A DNA stretch of 64,000 nt. It comes from Pyrus communis. Taxonomy: Eukaryota; Streptophyta; Magnoliopsida; Rosales; Rosaceae. The DNA lies in assembly GCF_963583255.1 (NCBI RefSeq), contig NC_084804.1:19784061-19848060 (forward strand). Reading direction: 5' to 3'. Positions 11,901 through 23,565 of the stretch are shown here, piece after piece (within the stretch, counting starts at the first letter, position 1; each line of letters begins with the position of its first letter). The notes below the pieces were generated by a model, which had not been told where the DNA came from, made no database searches, and saw only the letters and a list, made by a program, of their open reading frames with translations. A program made the translations under genes and the position numbers.

Positions 11901-14605
11901 TATTTTTTGCTGATGTGATCTCCAAGCATATACAAACAATTTTGACGGTTTGGATCGTTGAAATTAGTTTTGGAGAATTCGTAAAACGATAGATTGACTA
12001 ACACTTAGAGTTTATTTATACTTTCATTAAGTATAACATAAGATTTTGTGGTATTCACTTGTGTAAATATTTTAAATTGAAGATCGAATTCATTCATTGT
12101 ATTCATATAGGGTCAAGGAGTGTAGTTATAAAAAATCATCAAAATCGAAGTTAAAATAACCGTTAAATAGTGATTTTTCGTTTCTAACCGTTGAAAAGCT
12201 TTGTCCCGTTACTTGATCTCTGAATGTTTTTTTTTTGTGATTTTTTGCTGATGTGATCTCGAAGCATATACAAACAATTTTGACGGTTTGGATCGTTGAA
12301 ATTAGTTTTGGAGAATTCGTAAAACGATAGATTGACTAACACTTAGAGTTTATTTATACTTTCATTAAGTATAACATAAGATTTTGTGGTGTCCACTTGT
12401 GTAAATATTTTAAATTGAAGATCGAATTCATTCATTGTATTCATATAGGGTCAAGGAGTGTAGTTATAAAAAATCATCAAAATCGAAGTTAAAATAACCG
12501 TTAAATCGTGATTTTTCGTTTATAACCGTTGAAAAGCTTTGTCCCGTTACTTGATCTCTGAATGTTTTTTTTTTGTGATTTTTTGCTGATGTGATCTCCA
12601 AGTATATACAAACAATTTTGACGGTTTGGATTGTTGAAATTAGTTTTGGAGAATTCGTAAAACGATAGATTGACTATCACTTAGAGTTTATTTATACTTT
12701 TATTAAGTATAACATAAGATTTTGTGGTATCCACTTGTGTAAATATTTTAAATTGAAGATCGAATTCATTCATTGTATTCATACAGGATCGAGGAGTGTA
12801 GTTATAAAAAATCATCAAAATCGGAGTTAAAATAACCGTTAAATCGTAATTTTTCGTTTATAACCATTGAAAAGCTTTGTCCCGTTACTTGATCTTTGAA
12901 TGTTTTTTTTTTGTTATTTTTTGCTGATGTGATCTCCAAGCATATACAAACAATTTTGACGGTTTGGATCGTTGAAATTAGTTTTGGAGAATTCGTAAAA
13001 CGATAGATTGACTAACACTTAGAGTTTATTTATACTTTCATTAAGTATAACATAAGATTTTGTGGTATCCACTTGTGTAAATATTTTAAATTGAAGATCG
13101 AATTCATTCATTGTATCCATATAGGGTCAAGGAGTGTAGTTATAAAAAATCATCAAAATCGAAGTTAAAATAACCGTTAAATCGTGATTTTTCGTTTATA
13201 ACCGTTGAAAAGCTTTGTCCTGTTACTTGATCTCTGAATGTTTTTTTTTGTGATTTTTTGCTGATGTGATCTCCAAGCATATACAAACAATTTTGACGGT
13301 TTGGATTGTTGAAATTAGTTTTGGAGAATTCGTAAAACGATAGATTGACTAACATTTAGAGTTTATTTATACTTTCATTAAGTATAACATAAGATTTTGT
13401 GGTATCCACTTGTGTAAATATTTTAAATTGAAGATCAAATTCATTCATTGTATTCATATAGGGTCAATGAGTGTACTTATAAAAAATCATCAAAATCGGA
13501 GTTAAAATAACCGTTAAATCGTGATTTTTCGTTTATAACCGTTGAAAAGTTTTGTCCCTTTACTTGATCTCTGAATGTTTATTTTTTATGATTTTTTGTT
13601 GATGTGATCTCAAAGCATATACAAACAAGTTTGATGGTTGGGATCGTTGAAATTAGTTTTGGAGAATTCGTATGCCATCAATCAAGTTCCGTGTGTGTGT
13701 GTGTGTATATATATATTTATTAAGTAGATTTAAATCTATTTATTTTGTATGTATAAATTATAATTGACTGGTTCACGGAATAGTACATACATCACGTGTC
13801 ACGTGTGTCATTATAAAAATAGTGAGATATGTCATGACAGTAATGTGTGTGATAAAAAGTTAATAACTTAAAAAAAAAAAAAAAAATTTCTCACCACTTC
13901 TATTAATTTTCATTTTTCCCTCTCTTTTTTGTTTCATTTTCAACTTTTTCTTATCATTTTCACTTTTCCCTCCAACATCTTTCCCTAATTCTCTCACTTT
14001 TTTGTTTTATTTTCAACTTTTCTTAACATTTTCATTTTCCCTCCATTTTTTTTTCAAAAAGGGCGGCAAGTTGGCAAAGGCAAGAAATTGATTATTGAAA
14101 TTTGAATGGAAAGAAATCACATCAAATTTCAATGGATGCAAAATCATGCAATGCATCATGCATATTAAATTATTAATTAATAATTATTATAGTTTTTATA
14201 AAATTTAATATATATATATATATATATAATTATTATAGATAGACTTAATATTTTGGGGGTATAATTATTATAGTATATATAATTATTATAATTATTATAA
14301 ATTTTATAGTTAATTTAATATATATATATATTTATTTATTATAATTTTTAGGGGTATAAAGTTGTAAAATTAATGTATATAATTATTACAGTATTTTTTT
14401 AGGGTTATAAAATTATAAAAATAATATTCTGCTTATCGTGTATCGTGTTACCCACGTGTATACCCGAACCAACCCGTTATCTTAACAGGTGCTTATCGGG
14501 TTACCCGATAACGACCCGATTCGTTATCGTGTCGACCCAAACACCTGTTAATTTCGTGTCGTGTCATGTCGGGTTATCGGGTCGTGTCAGAAATTGCCAG
14601 GCCTA
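8912..14605. mobile_element. hAT-like non-autonomous element carrying a satellite array
   Basis: The ends are TAGGCTTGGCAA and, as an imperfect inverted copy, TTGCCAGGCCTA. The 8-bp target duplication ATTAATGT is perfect at 8904-8911 and 14606-14613, as expected for hAT transposons. Subterminal regions (8925-9110 and 14430-14595) are dense in CGGGTCGTGTC/GTTATC repeats, typical of transposase-binding subterminal motifs. A 16-bp perfect inverted repeat lies at 9026-9041 and 9063-9078. The core is a 338-bp tandem array followed by AT-rich DNA with TATAATTATTATAG repeats (14160-14420). No transposase ORF is present, so it would need one in trans. Confidence 0.75.
9222..13671 (+). repeat. Tandem satellite array, 13 full units of about 338 bp plus a partial unit
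   Basis: Units begin at GCATATACAAACAA: 9222, 9559, 9897, 10235, 10573, 10911, 11249, 11587, 11926, 12264, 12602, 12940, 13277 and 13615 (partial). The period is 337-339 bp, and length changes come mainly from a T run. Each unit contains AACCGTT motifs and a conserved CTTTCATTAAGTATAACAT block. Two subtypes (GTGATTTTTT versus GTTATTTTTT after the T run) are interspersed. The small reverse-strand ORFs are not credible genes. Confidence 0.95.
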
Positions 14606-15114
14606 ATTAATGTGAACTGTTGGATTACAAAAAAAATTGAAATCCACCTATCCTTAATGTGACACGTGGCCCAACGGTAACATTTCTAATTTTTTTTAAC
14701 CCGAAAAAATGTGGACCATTGATTTGGAAATCAAAAGGTCCAGATTGTGCCATGTCATCTAGCTATTGGGGAGATTTGAAATTTTTTTTATCATGGAAAT
14801 CCAACAGCCTGGAAGCAACCACGTCGATTCAAGACAACGGTAACTAAGTGGGCTGCCACACAAGCCCCACTTTCTGAAACCTTGTCAAAAACGCACCCCC
14901 ACTCATGCGTGTTGTTTATGCGCTTGATCCAAAAAATTTTAATAATATGACTAATGTCAGCCTTACATCACATCTGTTCAGGAGTTCAGGCTTTTGCTTG
15001 ACTTATTCCTCGAGCTCACCTTGAGCCCAATTGCTCGATTGGGTTTTTGGGGAGGGAGGGAATGGATTTCATTGCCCATCAACAGCGCAATTGGCCATGG
15101 TGGAGTTGCTCTTA

Positions 15115-15230
15115 CATCCCACATGAATTCTAGACTAATAACGCACCAAGAAGTTAGTCACCCAAATGCTACGGTGGTCCTTGTCGAGATTAAATTACAT
15201 TGGATGCTCTGCTGATCAAAAGATGAAATC
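15115..15230 (+). pseudogene. Right half of the promoter of TNL copy 2
   Basis: It resembles 150-265 upstream of the intact TNL, including a shared GGATGCTCTGCTGATCAAAAG. Where the intact gene has GATATAAA, this copy reads GATGAAAT, so the putative TATA element is lost. No TIR or NB-ARC coding follows; the next recognisable coding sequence is the C-terminal domain at about 15400. Confidence 0.55.
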
Positions 15231-15399
15231 AAGCAACAAAGTTTGTACATAAAGCGCGTAAGGCCGAGAAGGGGGGCCTATTGGCTACTGTGTGTTTGCC
15301 ACTACGCAAGTTGTGACTTGGTAAATTGGTTCAGCTATCAAAGTGAGGGATCTTCAGTAAACATGGAGCTTCTTCAAATTGGTTTCGAATAGGTTTATT

Positions 15400-15971
15400 T
15401 GGTTTTGCTCTCTCTGCTGCTGTTTCTGGTTCAAAGCCGATTTGTAAGTTGAAGGTAAAAGCTAATTTCATTGTCAAATTCATGGGTGCAAAGCATGAAC
15501 CATTCACTTCTGACTTGTTTATCCCAGTACACCCACCCCTCCCCCCACCCCGCGCCCCCCCTGCTGGGTGGGGGGGGGGGGGGGGCTGGGAAGACTGTTG
15601 TTATGACCAACATCACGTGTATGTGTGGAATGAGTCCTCTAGAAGTGAAGAGGTAGCAAAAAAAGGCTCCCTTGATGTTTACAAACTTGCCAATGAGGCC
15701 TCTGTTAAATTCTGCCCGTTGGACGATATGAAGGTGGAAAGTTGTGGCATAAGCCTATTATATGCCGAAGATGCTGAGAAATTCAAATTTGATCATGACT
15801 ACAGGTCGAGGGAACCAAAAGTAGAAGAAGAAACAGGACAAGATGACAATTCCGAAGGTGGTGAATCAAAGAGATGAGCCTAAAGCCAGTGGATCAGGTG
15901 AGTTCAAAGCAAACGAAAGTGATGATCATGGGTCTGAAGCCAGTGGAACAGATAATGATTTGGACTTTTAA
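15400..15971 (+). pseudogene. TNL C-terminal (post-LRR, C-JID-like) fragment, copy 2
   Basis: The reading frame from about 15403 begins GFALSAAVSG, the usual opening of the post-LRR domain of TNLs, and continues through HVYVWNESSRS and VESCGISLLYAED. This domain follows the LRRs and takes part in ligand recognition. A tract of C then G (about 15537-15586) interrupts it, perhaps within an intron. Near 15865 an extra A relative to copy 3 shifts the frame. The acidic tail then continues in another frame to a TAA at 15969-15971. Everything upstream of the domain (TIR, NB-ARC, LRR) is missing, so this is a deletion remnant. Confidence 0.7.
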
Positions 15972-16039
15972 TCCAACAATCTTAAGCATCATTATCCAAT
16001 AGAATTAGGAAAAACTTTACGTCAAGTTTGTAATTTGAT

Positions 16040-16596
16040 AGCTCACTTATCTGTCCAAGAAATAAGACGACAAATAGGCAAGGCTTTTATTATTTTTGTA
16101 TTGTTTAACAAGTTATGGACAAGTGTGTAATATCCTATTTGTTATCTTTAAAACTTGATTTATAAGTCCAACGGCATCTTGAAACTCGCCTTTATATCAT
16201 AAACTTAGACATTAACTAACACGACATGCCTAGGGCAAAGTAAAATCCCACGACCAAACGCGATAGTTTGAACATTCAACACTACAAAAATATGCAATAG
16301 TTCGATGGCTGAACTGCAATGAGCAAAAAATATGAATGGCCCGATTGGACTAACAACAGCAAAACTTGTTCTCATTTGAAAACTGAACCATACAAAGATC
16401 AGCATAATAAATTTTATTAGAGGGTAAAAAAATACAGCAAATTAAGGCCGAAAAAGAAAGGCACACCCCCTGTTTAACAATATATACAATCCTCAAATTC
16501 GTAACGATGATAAAACTAAAGGGGTCTTCGCTTCAAAAGGACTAGGAACATTCCAAACTTAAGAAGAGAAATTATACGTCGCGCAACAAGCTAAAG

Positions 16597-16628
<32 letters not shown>

Positions 16629-16723
16629 GAATAATAATAATGAAGAGAAAGTGATGCATACACAGAAATGAAATACAAAAGTTCCAAGTACCTTTTATCA
16701 GCGTCGGTTGCTTCTTTGAATTT
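16040..16723 (-). pseudogene. 3' flank/UTR of the EH-domain gene, copy A
   Basis: This stretch is clearly similar to 18085-18720 and 54680-55290 (shared blocks CTTTATATCATAAACTTAGACATTA, here given only in part, GGGGTCTTCGC and GGAACATTCCAAA). It lies just past the 3' ends of both the TNL fragment (+) and the EH gene (-), so it marks the convergent junction. It has a long A run at 16602-16628. No coding sequence is supported. Confidence 0.6.
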
Positions 16724-18085
16724 TTAGTTCAGTGAGTTAACCTCCTCTATACTCAGTTGATTTACGAGATGTTTCTCCAATTCTAGCACTCTCCCATTCT
16801 GCTGATTGGCCCACTGCTTTTCCTTAGCATGAGAAGGAGCAACTGGCTTCGTTGCCCTGCTCCAGATGGGGGTGCCATGTGTTAAGCACCAGGACCAGGC
16901 ATCAGTTGCTGTGGTTGAAAAAGACATGTTCTCCTTCAAGATAATGTGGCAAGATAATGGATATTTGTAAGTCAATTAGCCAGCAAAAAATTACTCCCAA
17001 TTACAAATAAAATTTTATATCTACAAACTATCTATGGCATATGGAAGTTTTTACATCAAAATACCAACACATCATGCAAAGAATGGACATCCAGCAGCAA
17101 AGCATCTCACACAAAAATATGCTCGATCTAGCCTGTTATGTTCAGGAATTCAAGCTAAATGCAACTGACTTAACATTGTCAATCATCCACCACCCAAAAG
17201 ATGAAAAATAAACAACTTTAACTCCGGGACAGGGGATAGTACAAGTTTTGCAAAGATGCATCAGTTCGTTACCAGCTAACATAGAAGAGAAACAACGAAA
17301 AGAAAAGAGCTTCAATAACTACATGGCACCTGTGCCTGTAAAACACAAGCCAAAAGATGAATACAAAGAAAAAAGTACTACCTCTTGGTAATCCCCATTT
17401 CACAAATACGCTGCGGGCTTGTTCACCAGTGATTTTCCCATACTGTCTGTGTCAACTTTCACAAAAATATTAGTGTACTTCTGAACATCAGTTTGAGTCA
17501 TCCTAGGCCATGACATATGGGACTGACTAGAAGCCGAGTTCCCAGCTCCAGGTGAAACTCCAGTAGCACTAGTCTGAGCTGGGAACCTACTGGTTTGCTC
17601 TTTCAAATGACTGGGCCTGCTGAGCATGAACCATTCATTTGAAGACTGGGTCCCAGCAGATACTGGCACAAGGCTGATGAGACGGGTATGCTGCCAAGAG
17701 GAAAATTCTGCTTTGGTTGAGATGGGGTTGCACAAAACATCTTCAAAAGATGAGTCATGAGTAAAGCCATTCCCAGATATATTTGATGGTTTGGAATCCT
17801 TAGCCGGTGTCTTGGAGGTCTGATCCCAGAACCTGCCTGTGGTCTAGGTGGTAGGGAAGCTGTTGGTCCTGATGTTGCCCGCCCAAATACATCCTTTGTT
17901 GCAGGAGTGATCCCTTTGTTTACAACTTGCAAGGGTATCCCGGTCATTGCCCCACCTGCCCTTCACCAAAGTTCGACAAGCTTGAGTTTTGTGGTTGAGT
18001 TTTGCCAGAGCTCCCAATGCTATGTAATGTTGTAGCTGAAGGCCGCATGGCGCTGAAGACAATGGCAAGTTCAAGGGCAGCACTC
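16724..18085 (-). pseudogene. EH/Pan1-like gene fragment, copy A
   Basis: On the minus strand, about 18085-17383 encodes the linker between the first and second EH domains of plant EH/Pan1-type proteins (GITPATKDVFGRA, then SWPRMTQTDVQKYTNIF). It enters the second EH domain, where a small deletion after VDTD shifts the frame inside the calcium-binding loop. A donor lies near 17382. A second piece, about 16940-16730, encodes the stretch before the coiled coil (KPVAPSHAKEKQ, LEKHLVNQLSIEEVNSLN). The exons for the rest of the second EH domain are missing, and another frame change occurs between 17603 and 17735. Intron sequence at 16960-17190 matches 29105-29300 of copy B. It is a partial decayed duplicate. 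Confidence 0.65.
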
Positions 18086-18720
18086 ACTTGTCTGTCCAAG
18101 AATAAGACTGACAAACAGCTAGGCTCTTATTATTTTAGAATTGTTTATACATTATAAAGCGCAACGTTATGGACAAGTGTGTGTACTATCATATTTTTTT
18201 ATCTTTAATCAAGTCTAGCCGCATCTTGAAATTCGCCTTTATATCATAAACTTAGACATTAATTAATACGCCAGACCCAGGGCAAAGTAAATATCTCACG
18301 ACCAAACGCGATAGTTTGAACATTCGACAACTACAAAAATACGTGAAAGTTCGATGGCTGAACAGCAATGAGCGAAAAATATGAATGGCCCAATTGGACT
18401 AACACCGGCAAAACACACTGTTCTTGTTTGAACCAAACAAAGATCGGTAGAACAAAGTTCATTAGAGGGGGTAAAAAAATTACAGCAAATTAAGGCCGAA
18501 AAAAGAAAGGCACATGTTTAATAATACAATCATCAAATTTGTAACAACGATAAAACTAAAGGGGTCTTCGCTTTAATAGGACTAGGAACATTCCAAAATT
18601 AAGGAGAAAACTTATACGTCATGCAACAAGCTAAAGGATAAAAAAAAAAAAAAAAAAGAATGAAGAACAAGCGAGATGCATACACAAAGAAATGAAATAC
18701 AAAAGATACATAAGTTCAGT
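18085..18720 (-). other. 3' flank of EH gene copy B
   Basis: It is homologous to 16040-16723 and 54680-55290. A sharp junction near 18085 joins the EH copy A linker exon to this flank and marks the duplication breakpoint. It includes an A run near 18640-18656. Confidence 0.6.
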
Positions 18721-19804
18721 GATTTCAAATCATAAAACACAAGGCCCGTCCCACCCACGATAGAAAGGCTTGGAACGGAGAATAGCAGACACAAAAACAA
18801 AGCAGAACAATTACCCCGTTAAAATGCACTCCAGCGATTAGTCTTTTCTTGGAGTCTCCATTGTCATCCGAAAAGGCCCTGAAGACCCAAATGGGTCCAA
18901 GTCTCTTCTTGGAGTTTGACCGTCGAATGATGTCCTAAATGGAGTGGTCTCCTCTAGGAGTTATGACTGTCGAATGATGTCCAAAATGTCACTGAAGACT
19001 TGAAAAAAATCTGATTCTTTCTTGGAGTTTGACTGTCGAGTGATCCGAAATGGCCCTGAAGATCCAAAGGGGTCCAAGTCTCTTCTTGGAGTTTGACTGT
19101 CCAGCGATGACCTAAATGGCACCGAAGAACCAAAAGGGTCTGGGATGTCATCAAATGTTGGAAAACCATGACCCTGATCAAACTCTTTATTGCTGCGCAT
19201 AGACTCAAATCTTCCGAGTGTTTCTGGTTGAGGAAAAAAACCAGTATCTTGTGTGCTTCTGAACGAATCAAACCTAGAGAAGGTGTCAAATGAAAGTTCT
19301 GAACTATCCTTGTACCTTGGCGGTGAATATCCTGAATTGAAGGCTGCGAGTGGTGTCCTAGGATAGGAACAAAATCGTCGAAAGTAAAAGGGCGGCTCTT
19401 CTGGGAAAAGCCACCTCCTTGTGATGACCCAGTCCTGATAGGGTAGGCATCTGCACTTTGAGGCTTTTCTGTCTTAACATCAACTTCAGGTGAAGCAGCA
19501 GTTGTTGGATTCTCAACTGGGAGAGCTTTTTCTTTCTGAACTGATGATGAGTTCTGTTTTGAAGGCGCCAAGACATTTAACACATCAAGAGTGAGCTCCT
19601 CGACAAAAGAAAATCCTGACAATTAAACTTCTGAACCGGTCACCTCAAATAGTTAAACGTCGTAAACAGGTTGGCAAACCACAACCAGATGACAAAGAAA
19701 CTACAAACAGCAGGCAATATGATCCATTTACCACGAGGTGATTAGGTGAAAGGCATCTAAGTGCTACCAGAATTTTATTAACTCAGAGACAATACTGGAC
19801 CTAT

Positions 19805-20558
19805 TGTAAACACGAAAAATTCCTGAAACAAGAAACAAGAATACGTGTACAAAATATATTTTTTGTATTAATGATCTTTAGGGTTACAATCTCTTTGTAA
19901 TTGGATCCTCTGATTCTATCTTCGTAGGGTGTAGGTTTGTGGATGAGCTGTTGATCCAAAGGGCCGTCGGGGCTTGATCTAGGGATGAACAGTTGATGAA
20001 TGGATCTTCAAGGGGCGTTGGGCTTGATCTTGAAGAATGGGTGTATAGGTTTGTTGAGATTGTTGATCCAAAGGGTCGTTGGGGCTTGATCTTAGGATGA
20101 ACGGATGATGAATGATGAACACTTTCTTCAAGGGGCCGTCGGGGCTTGATCTTGAGTCGGTGGAAGTTCTTCAAGGGCCGTTGGGGCTTGACCTTGAAGG
20201 AGGATTTGACGAAGAATGAAGAGTGTTTTCTTGATCCTTCGGGATTTTCTTGAGAGCTTTAGAGTTTCAAGGCTTCAAGGTTTTGGTGTGATGTAAATTC
20301 CCTTCTTTCTTTCTTTTTTTAAAATGAATGTCTTGGCTTCCTATTTATAGAATTCCAAAACTTGATTTTTGGATTTAAATAATCAGATAAAATAAATCAT
20401 TTCTGCCAGGTATTGACACATGTCCTATTTGATGACTTTTTCAATTTATTTCGATTTTTCATTGAGTCACACGCTACATGTAAAATTTATGTGACACGTG
20501 AGCGTTGAAATTTTAATTATTGGTCAACATTCATTTCACCGAAATTTTGATGTCTACA
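19805..20558 (-). repeat. Complete LTR (3' LTR by orientation) of the intronic element
   Basis: It spans 754 bp with TG...CA ends. It contains five variants of a GGGCCGTNGGGGCTTGATCTTGA-type motif between about 19960 and 20200, and a TATTTATAG box near 20341. Its last ~600 bp match 25384-25985. Confidence 0.85.
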
Positions 20559-21997
20559 AATGCCCCCACTTCAAGGCACGTCGCATACATGTGCTTGTCA
20601 CGTATAGGAGATGCGTTTTGAAGTCCCTTAATGTAGATGTCGATCCAAGGGCCGTCAAGGCTTGATCTTGAATTGGGCTGGACATTTCTTCAAGGGCCGT
20701 CGGGGCTTGAACTTGAATTCGACTGGAAGATTTTCTGGTTTCCTCCAATCGTTGATTTTCTACAGGCTTAATCTTGAACTGGGCTGGAGGATTCTTTTGG
20801 TCTCCCCCGAAGGTCTGAACTTAACTCCTTTTATCTGGAGTTGAATTTGATTCAAGGGTGGTGAACACTTGATTTTGAATCGGACTTGTGAGTTTTTCAA
20901 GGGCCATCGAGGCTTGATCTTGAGTGAAAATAAGACCATTAGCGGTTTCAGGATTCAGACACATGGCAGGCAAGCACGGGGTGGAGGTGATGACCTGTTT
21001 CTTTGTTCAATCTTTCCAATTCATATTTGAAGAGGGTTAGAGGATGACTCAGCATATGCAGTTGTTGCGTTTGCTGACGATCCACAAGATTGATGTTTCA
21101 TTGTCACTTGTCTTAGTTGTTCTCCAAGCAGATGTGGTCCCTTCTCTGGAAGTGTATCAACCGTTGAAGATGACTACTCGAGAGCAACGCTAGGTAAGCA
21201 ACCAGGGAATAGATTCCAGGTAGTCGGTTCCAGATCGGAAGACTGACTCCAAGTGTCGGCTGATTGCTCTCTTTCTCTTTGCCATGCGAGTAAGAACAAG
21301 GACAAAGGGAAGGACATGGAGAAAGCATGATATGAGATACTTTTGCTTTTTGAAGAAGTGTTGACGATTTAACGGCGTCGCGCGGCGAGGCTTTGCTCTT
21401 TGGTGGCGGCGCCAGCGGAGGGTTGTTGAGGCTTCTCGAGCTCTTTGATTAGAACAATGATGTCGAGCTTGGATTTGACTTAAACTTTTCTGTCAGGATG
21501 GTGCTGCAGGGGAAGGCGTCGTGCTCCAGCAGTTTGTTCCAGCTCCTACCGCATTCTTCTCTGCTTGTTTCTTTTACATAGCCGAGGTGGTGCGCAACCC
21601 TTTGCCTTTAAATGGTCTTTCAAGGCATCACTTCTCAGCAATTCATCTATGCTTGGCAGCTTCAGTGTAAAGAGCCGACACTCCGTCGCCTGTCCTGAAG
21701 TATGCGCTGAGGGAATTCAAGACTCACCAACAGTTGAAGACGAGCACTCGAGAGCAACGCTTTGCTTTCGCCCTTGATGATATGAGATACTGTTGCTTTT
21801 GAAGAAGCAGCGAATGAATCAGCACATATATTTGTTGTGCTTGTCTCCACATGCTTCGATGTATCATTTTCACTTGCCTTACTTGCTCCCTTTGCAAAAG
21901 TGGTATTTCCTTATGCAGGTTTAGCATATTCTCTTGTAGTATTTGTCCTCTGATACAGGAGTGGAATGCAAACCTTGCATTTGAATGAACCATCACT

Positions 21998-23565
21998 TTT
22001 TGGTGGCAGCGCAAGTTTAAGTGGAGGTTCCGACATATTGCTTTCTCTGTCCTTGTCTTGGCAGGTGAGAACAAGGGCAAAGGAAAAGACAGGGAAAAAG
22101 CATGATATGAGATACCTTTGCTTTCGCCCTTGATGATATGAGATACTTTTGCTTTTGAAGAATTAGCGAATGAATCAGCACATATATTTGTTGTGCTTGT
22201 CTCCACATGCTTCGATCTACCGTTTCCTCCTGCCTCATCTGTACTCCAGGCATCTGGTATCTTCTTTGGGGAAGAAGAAAATTGAGTATTTCGAGAGGCT
22301 TTGCCGGGAGTGCGCCCTCAGAGGTGAGGAAGAGTTGGGCATTTTTTTGCAGGTCTGCCTTGCCATAAAAGATGAAGGTCGACATATATAGGGATTTCCC
22401 AATAGCAAGTGGTGGTACTGTTCCTTTACCATTGTCGACAACTGTTGGGTAATTGAAACAGTAAGATTCACGCGTTCTCAACTTTGTCAGAAATCTTTGA
22501 CAAAGTTGCTTTTAATGTCTGCAAAGTTGAGGTTACATGTGAAAGGTACTGACAAGTTTTGATCCAGCAAATCCGGTTTTTTTTTAAATTCAAAGAGTGA
22601 TGACTCTTCGATCCTTGAATAAGCGGCCCAGCTTTTGAGGTTGGCGAAAGTGTGGTAGTTGGGATAATGACCTTCACGCGTTTTCAAATTTGTCAGAGAT
22701 CTTTGACAAAGTTGCACGTGTTATCTAAAAAGCCGAGATTGTGTTTGAAGAGCGTTGCCGAACTTTATGCAGGAAAATCCGGCTTTTAAGATTTGAAGAG
22801 TGGTGTCTCTTCAATTTTTTTTTTGAATCGGTGGTTGTGTCGCCTCTCCTTTTATAGAGGTATCGATCACCTCCAACATGCACACTTTGAAGATTGCTCA
22901 TTCGTGAAAATCGTCTCCGGTGTATTTTGTTTTAACGGCCCTTTGAGATTTTACTACATCCAACCCTTCTCTTTTAACACCTTTGAAAATGACTAACCCA
23001 TCTAACATTTGCTTAGATTTGAGTCTCAGCAGTGATACGGGTGCGCCGCGTCAAGGTAATGTATGGCGCCCGTCTTTCTTATCTTCTAGTGGCCCTCTTA
23101 CAGGTGAAGACTCCGTGATGAAGGATGCAACAACAGCTACAATAGTAGCTAGGAACCTTCTCACTCCTAGAGATAGTAGGCTGCTTTCAGGACGGTCCTA
23201 TGAGTTGGCCGTTCAAGAGTCCCTAGCTCTCAGTGTTCAGTATGCGGGCTCCGTGTCCAACATGGGCCAACGCCTACTTGCTCGATCCCGTCAAGTTGAA
23301 TCATTGATGGCGGAAGTGGAAAATCTTAAACAAGAGATCCAACAGCTTAAGCGCGAGAATAGAGGTTTGCACGTGCTTGCAAATAATTATTCGACGAGCA
23401 TGAAGAGGAAGCTTGATGAGCTGCAAGAATCTGAAGGTCGAATTCAAAGTGACTGTCACAGGCTTGCGACTTTCTTCCAGAGGCACATTTTTCCTGCGTC
23501 ATTTAGCGTTCCACCAAGTATTGAGGACTCGAATGATCTATCTTCGATGCCTCCCGCTCCTGGAG
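21998..23565 (+). repeat. Left arm of a 1.57 kb inverted repeat
   Basis: It reads as the reverse complement of 23821-25387, from TTTTGGTGGCAGCGC to GCTCCTGGAG, with only a few percent mismatches by eye. The spacer (23566-23820, 255 bp) contains an A run at about 23743-23770. A ~102-bp direct repeat at 21761-21862 and 22117-22219 straddles the arm's outer edge. Confidence 0.9.

Larger units (their letters stand above)
8401..15111. mobile_element. PIF/Harbinger-like non-autonomous element with a nested hAT element
   Basis: The element opens GAGCAGTTCCAGTG and closes GGTGGAGTTGCTC, imperfect terminal inverted repeats. It is flanked by TTA on both sides (8398-8400 and 15112-15114), the target preferred by PIF/Harbinger transposons. 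It splits a TNL promoter recognisable on both sides. Without the hAT insertion (8912-14605) it would be about 1.0 kb. No transposase is visible. Confidence 0.55.

Noticed and set aside
9422..13355. Repeated 71-residue reverse-strand ORFs in the satellite
   Set aside because: They recur with the tandem unit and are open by composition; no protein features and most units are disrupted.
9222..13671. CRISPR-like regular repeats
   Set aside because: Units are 338 bp and contiguous with no spacers, in a plant genome; this is a satellite.
8158..15114. 16-bp perfect inverted pair TAAGAGCAACTCCACC at 8158-8173 and 15099-15114 as ends of one element
   Set aside because: Flanks do not match as a target duplication, and the TNL promoter homology resumes at 8281-8400, so the insertion boundary is 8401/15111. 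The left copy is probably a separate remnant.
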